Part shown: positions 54,601 to 60,600 of the stretch, piece by piece
Layout: every line of letters begins with the position of its first letter
Position numbering within the stretch: the first letter of the stretch is position 1
Assembly (NCBI GenBank): GCA_032207245.1
Contig: CM063507.1
Coordinates: forward strand, 96,347,406-96,411,405
DNA from: Pardosa pseudoannulata
Lineage: Eukaryota > Arthropoda > Arachnida > Araneae > Lycosidae
Direction: 5' to 3'
DNA: 64,000 nucleotides
The notes under the pieces: generated by a model
The model's input: the letters and a program-made list of their open reading frames with translations, nothing else
Told to the model about the DNA's origin: nothing
Database searches by the model: none
Made by a program: the position numbers and the translations under genes

Positions 54601-57600
54601 GTATATACATACCTAAGTTTAATCATATAGCAATTTTTCAATCAAAATGTTTCCAATTTGAATTCAGGGTACTTTGGTATTATCCAGGTGACCATGAATA
54701 ATAGCCAAATATAACCCTATAATGTTTATATACAATATCCCTAGAGATAAACTTATATTTTGTGCAAAAATCTTAATTTTTTAAGAAAATAATTATTATA
54801 TTAATAAAATTTTAATCTACAATTTAAGAAAAAACCAGAATAATATACATTTACCCACCCATTAAGCTTTCTTGCTTTGAGTTTCCTTGGTGAACAAATT
54901 TTACTTGGCAATATGATGAATAGAATAATACATAAATACCAAACTCAGTAACTTCAGCCAAATGACAAAGTAAAAATAGAATTAAACAATTCAATGCATT
55001 TTTTTTTAATCGGTAGTTTAGCGGATCCATGACTTTCCATGACTTTTACTGATTCTTGTTTTTTTTTTTTTATTATTATTAAAGTTGTGGGTTTACTATT
55101 GGTGCAGATATACAGGTCAGAAATGGAAATTTATAATTATTGAATTAGTCATTTAGTTTGAAAAGTATCAAGATCTTTTCTTGCTGTTTTCTTACTTTCC
55201 ATGAGTTACTACCATATAGTAGAACAGACGTGGTACTTATTATTATACAGTACAGTATAGTAGAATACGGTAGTAATAGGTACATATAAATTATTGGTAG
55301 GTTTAGTAAATACCAAAGTATTATCAAAGTATCTAAAATTTCCAAAAGTTCCAAACTATTATCAAGTTTGCCAGTTATATTGTAACTGCTGGTCTTCCTT
55401 CTCAATAGACTTTTGTCAAAATACCATAATTTGTATAAGGAGGAAAAACCTTGACCCCTAGTTAATTATAAACACCTATATTTTACTTACCACAGTTTAA
55501 TTCATCGGAATAATCTCCACAGTCATCAGCATAGTCACACCTCCATCGACTTGGGATACACCTGTTATTTGCACACTTGAAAGAAGAAGGATTGCATGTT
55601 GTTGTGTTATCGCAGGATTCAGGCTCGTCTTCTTTATCATTGCAGTCATTGTCACCATCACATTTCCAAGAGAGTGGAATACAACGACCAGAATTGCAGC
55701 GGAAATAGTTGAGGGGACAAGATCTTTTGCGCTGAAATTAAACTGACTTACATAACTAAATGCACAATGCAATAAGCAAGCATTTTACAAACTTTAAGGG
55801 TTGGCAGCAGTGGCTTCGAGAAGTGGAGGGGAATATAGGGATTGAACACATTCATACAAGTTTTTGAGAGGGAAAATTAAGGAGTCTTTCAAATTTTTAA
55901 GGAACTCTTTCAAAAATTATAGATGGTAAAATCTTATAATTTATATTACTCCTCTTAATTGAAAAATTTTGCAGGAATGTCTTCATTTTTGAAATGTCAT
56001 CTCATTGTAGGTTTGGTTTGGTTTTGGTTTTTGGAGCGCTACGGTCTACTTTTTGCAACACGAGGGCTAATGAGACCGGGACCTACTGCTTAAAGCCGAT
56101 TCCGAACGGCTACGAACATCCATGCCATAGTGGGATTCTGTTACATATTTCAAATCGACTGCAACCTATTACTTGAGCTTAGAAGTTTCCCATACCAAGC
56201 TGCGATCAAACATTTCGCAACACGGTAATCGACTCCTCATTAATTAGGTATGCAAACTGTTTTTAATGTGCGTGTGCAAGTCAGAGTGCGAGTATAAGTA
56301 CATGTTGAAGCATTCACTAAGCCAGCACAGAGTGCACCTTTCGCCTTCTCCCTGGCAGTTCATTCTTTCTCACGCAGCCGTGCGGTGTACGTTCGTGACA
56401 GATTGCCCGAACTTTCTACCTTCAAGTAGTCTTAGCCCATAGGGTTATTTTCCTCCTGTTTGTTTTACATAGTTTATTATTATTTTTTCGCTTTTAAGTA
56501 GGATTACCGAAGGTAGTAATGTTTCTTTTTGTCTTGCTCTAGTATGTACTTTAAACTTGCTCCAGCCGTCTCCTTATACTTAAACTTATTGTTGTTATAC
56601 TGATTTGTTTTTCTTGTGTTTCCGTTTACCAATAAATGTTAATTGTTTGTACTTAAGCTTTGTCTTATTTCCTCGTATCAGTGTTATTCAGAGTAGCTTA
56701 TCTGCTTCATAGAACTCTGCTATTGTAATCTATCGAAGGTATGCACTAGAATTTCAATTTGTTTTTCCCAGCTAGTGTATGCGTTTGTCACAGCCTTTCT
56801 GTGACAGATTTGAACCCATGAACTCTGGTTCCGAAGGCCAGCACCCTAACCATTCGGCCTTCGTTCAGCCATCTCATTGTAGGATAAACATTAAATAACC
56901 CATTTAATCCAATATTGAAGCAATACTTTAGTCAGTAGATAATACACCTTTTTCAAAAGCTTTATTACAAATATAGAAACAACTACCAATGCATGCACTT
57001 TTGGCATTTCCAACAAAGCAATTACTGATTGATGCAAATTCCTTTTCTAAATCATTTTGCAAAGATTAATGGCTCCTACTGACAGGTGTTATATGAAAAA
57101 GCTTCATAAAGTTAATGAATTAAGCTTTAACTAAAATTTTCTTAAAATACCTTCTGATATAGAATATTCTGAAAAGGTACAATAAAAATATCTTGTTGAA
57201 ACTTCCTTTTGTAATGGATAAAACATTGCACAGTAAAATCCCAATATAGTGCCAACCCCATTATATTACCCTATGTCTGTAGGAACAAATTTTCTACATA
57301 GGACTTACAATATAATAAATATATTAAAGTGACAAACTGCTATAGTAATAATTTATATTTTGTAGAAAGTAACAGATAGTATATTTTCTAAAAATCTTTT
57401 TATATTTTTTTTACTGTATCTTTTTTCTCCCTTGTGAATCATTTTTGTATAAAGAGTTTATACTATTTTGACTACATGTCTTGGAACTTTAACCAAGATG
57501 TGTTAAACATGGAAGTTCACAATGAATTTTCAGGCTCAAGAAAAACCCACTACAAGTTTCTATGGCAAATAGATGTTATCATGGTCTTAAAAAACCAAAT

Positions 57601-60600
57601 TAAACTTTGATACATTAACACTAGCACTAAAATTAATATAGGTAAATCCCTATTGTAACCTGTGATACTTTAAAGCTATGAATGCTGGTGAATGACTAAA
57701 TCTATGAAAGAAAAATTATCAACTAAAGAATTTGACATAGTTTTTAAAATGCTGTTTAGATATCAATGTTTAACTTTGAAACCTACCAAAAATATAGACA
57801 CCAGACACTGTCACAGAATATCATACAAAGTCATAGGATTCAGTGGTTAGGATATTAATTCACAGCTGATGATATTAACCCAGTAAGAAAGCTCACATTT
57901 ATCGAACCTATGGGGACTAGAAAGCAGGGAAGGACACCAATTAGATGGCTTGACTCTGTTCAAAGTGACTTAAAAATCTTATGTAAGGGACACTAGAGGG
58001 GCATTTCCCCAGATAGGTCTAGATAGCATAAATTAATTAGGATGGCCTTGACCTGTTTTGAGCTGTAATGCCTTAGAAGAAGACAAATTACAAGGATACT
58101 GAAGAAAATTTATATACTTAAAACACCAACAAACAAGCTACAATTAGTCAATAAAGGCTCTATTAACCCCCAGAATCATTCTTTAACATTCAAATTTATA
58201 TTTTTCTTTCTCTGCTTTAGTTTGTCCCCTATAAGTCCTACACTTTTATCATCAAATGATTAAAAAAATTATTTTTATTTTAAAATTATGTCAAAATCCA
58301 AACACAAGTCTTGATGCATGTAAATATATAACTTATCACTGCCTCCCAACTAAAGATTACAGGAAGTTTATGAAATACTTGAATAAAATAATTAATCTTT
58401 TTAATATTATCAATATACACAGGATAATGGTTCAATATAGTGCAGACTTGATCACCACATCATTGTCAGAAAGATGGTGGTGGTAAAAGAGGGTTTGACT
58501 GTAATTTCTTTGCTACTTACTTAGTTTTCACTTTTAGGGATTTATTTAAAATTAGGCTACTATTAAAATCTCATTTGTTAAAAAATTGAAGACTAAACAT
58601 AAAAATTAAGGGCTTTAAGGACCATTTTTTTTAGCAGCAACAAAACTTAAGGAGTTTTAAGGAGTGTAGCTGTAACCTCCTTTCCCATAAAGGATTGCTG
58701 TATTCAAACATCACGTGCATAAGAAATGCTGTATTACTTTTGAGTTATGAATCGAAAGGAGTGGAATACCTCATACCCCGTGTAAAATTTCTAGCTACAC
58801 CTCTAATTGACAGCATAGTAGGATGGGTCTTCTGGAATTGTTCATGCTCTATCTAGATCATATTTATATATGGTGTAGATATGTGCTGCGAGTATTACAA
58901 CATTTGTAAACACAACATTTCAAATATATACGTTACTGTAAGAAAAAAATTGAAAGATATTTTATCAAGTATTTCTTCTTGTTTCCAAAAAATTCAAAGA
59001 AAATATTTTAATTTCAGTTACTTATAAATATAAAAATTCTAATATACAATTCCTTTGGAACTTGTATTTATAAAAGATAAAATGACTGTGAGCATGCTAA
59101 GCAAAATGCAGTAATCTCTACAGACCATCACCCAATTTGGATTTGATGTGTTTTGCTAAGGAATAACACAGGCTTGAAACAGCTGAAGTACTTTAAAAAA
59201 AGTGAGAAAAGTAACAAATAATACAGAATAAGTGACTAAACATTGAAAAAAAAAAAAAAGCGATTTTTTTCTCTTCTTGATTACAGATGCTATTATTAAG
59301 ATTTTTCTATTTATTTTAACTCTAATTCAAATGATTCATGCAAGACATGATTTTAGCGTGAAATACAAAAAAAAAAAGTTAAAAATTTTGTTTAACACAA
59401 CTTAACATTGCTTTTTATTCAAGAAAATCTATAAATTAGATTTGAATATATACAATACATTAATTTTATAATCACAATTTTCTGCATATATTAATGATGT
59501 TTTGAAATTGAACATAGCTGGATTAAAGTATTGAAACAAAAATTGTGAAGAAAAAGAAAAAGAGAAATGTGTGCTCTGATGTAAGTTACTTAAATATATT
59601 AAATGGAGATTTCAGGAACTTCTTTACGACTTTTTAAAATCCCTAAATTCTGGAAACCATATGACTAATTACATTTTAATAAGAAAAATAAGATTAGAGC
59701 ATCCCATTTTTGGTATTTTATTCGTTGTTTCGGTTTCGATTCGGTCGTGTCGCTTGCACTAAGAACGAAATATGGTTCATTACATTGTTGGACCCCATGA
59801 TACACCATGAAAAAAGTGACTATTTTCTTTAAAAAGTGACTAAAAGTGATCAATTGTAAAAAAAAGTGACTAAAGGTGAGAAAAGTGACAGAATGGCAAG
59901 CCTGCACTAGCTGATACCATATGACATGTTACATATGGTTTATTCTGTACAACAGAGTATGGGGGAAATAACCTGAATTGTGAAATAGAGGTACACAAAA
60001 AATAGTCTGTTAAAAACTATTTTTTGGACAAATACTTTTGGACTGTTAAAAGTCACAAATAAAATTTCCTCAGATACACTGCTGTGCATGGATGTTTGTA
60101 GCTATTCGAAATTGGCTTTAAACTGTAGGTCCCGGTCTTGTTAGCCCTCGTTTTACAAAAAAGTAGACCGTAGCACTTCAAACAAAACCAAATCAGATAC
60201 ACTGTAGATGATAAATTTCAACTTTTAAACACATACTAGCATGTTTTGCCCGTAAAAAACATATAAAATATATGTTGACAGAACATAAAGATAATTAAAA
60301 AGAAAGTGGTTTTAAAATTTGAACCTTTTGGATATGGAAGGTATTCAATAAAAGGAGAAAATAATTGCACATAATAAATAATTGTAGTCATAGACAATAA
60401 ATGGTGTCACAGGTTATTTTGGAGTTTTTAATTAAACTATTCTAGTTACAGAATTTTAAAGGTCTAAATAGATTCAGTATCTAGCGATTTCTGCAAAGAT
60501 AGCCCCACATAGTACTTCATACACACATAAAATTGTTTAGATTTATATTACATGGAACACTATATAACAGATGATGATGATGCTAACTATGAATATCATG

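Noticed and set aside
55497..55772. A 91-codon minus-strand frame over the double LDLa exon
   Set aside because: It is the wrong frame; the true frame, offset by one, gives two complete six-cysteine LDLa repeats and good splice sites.
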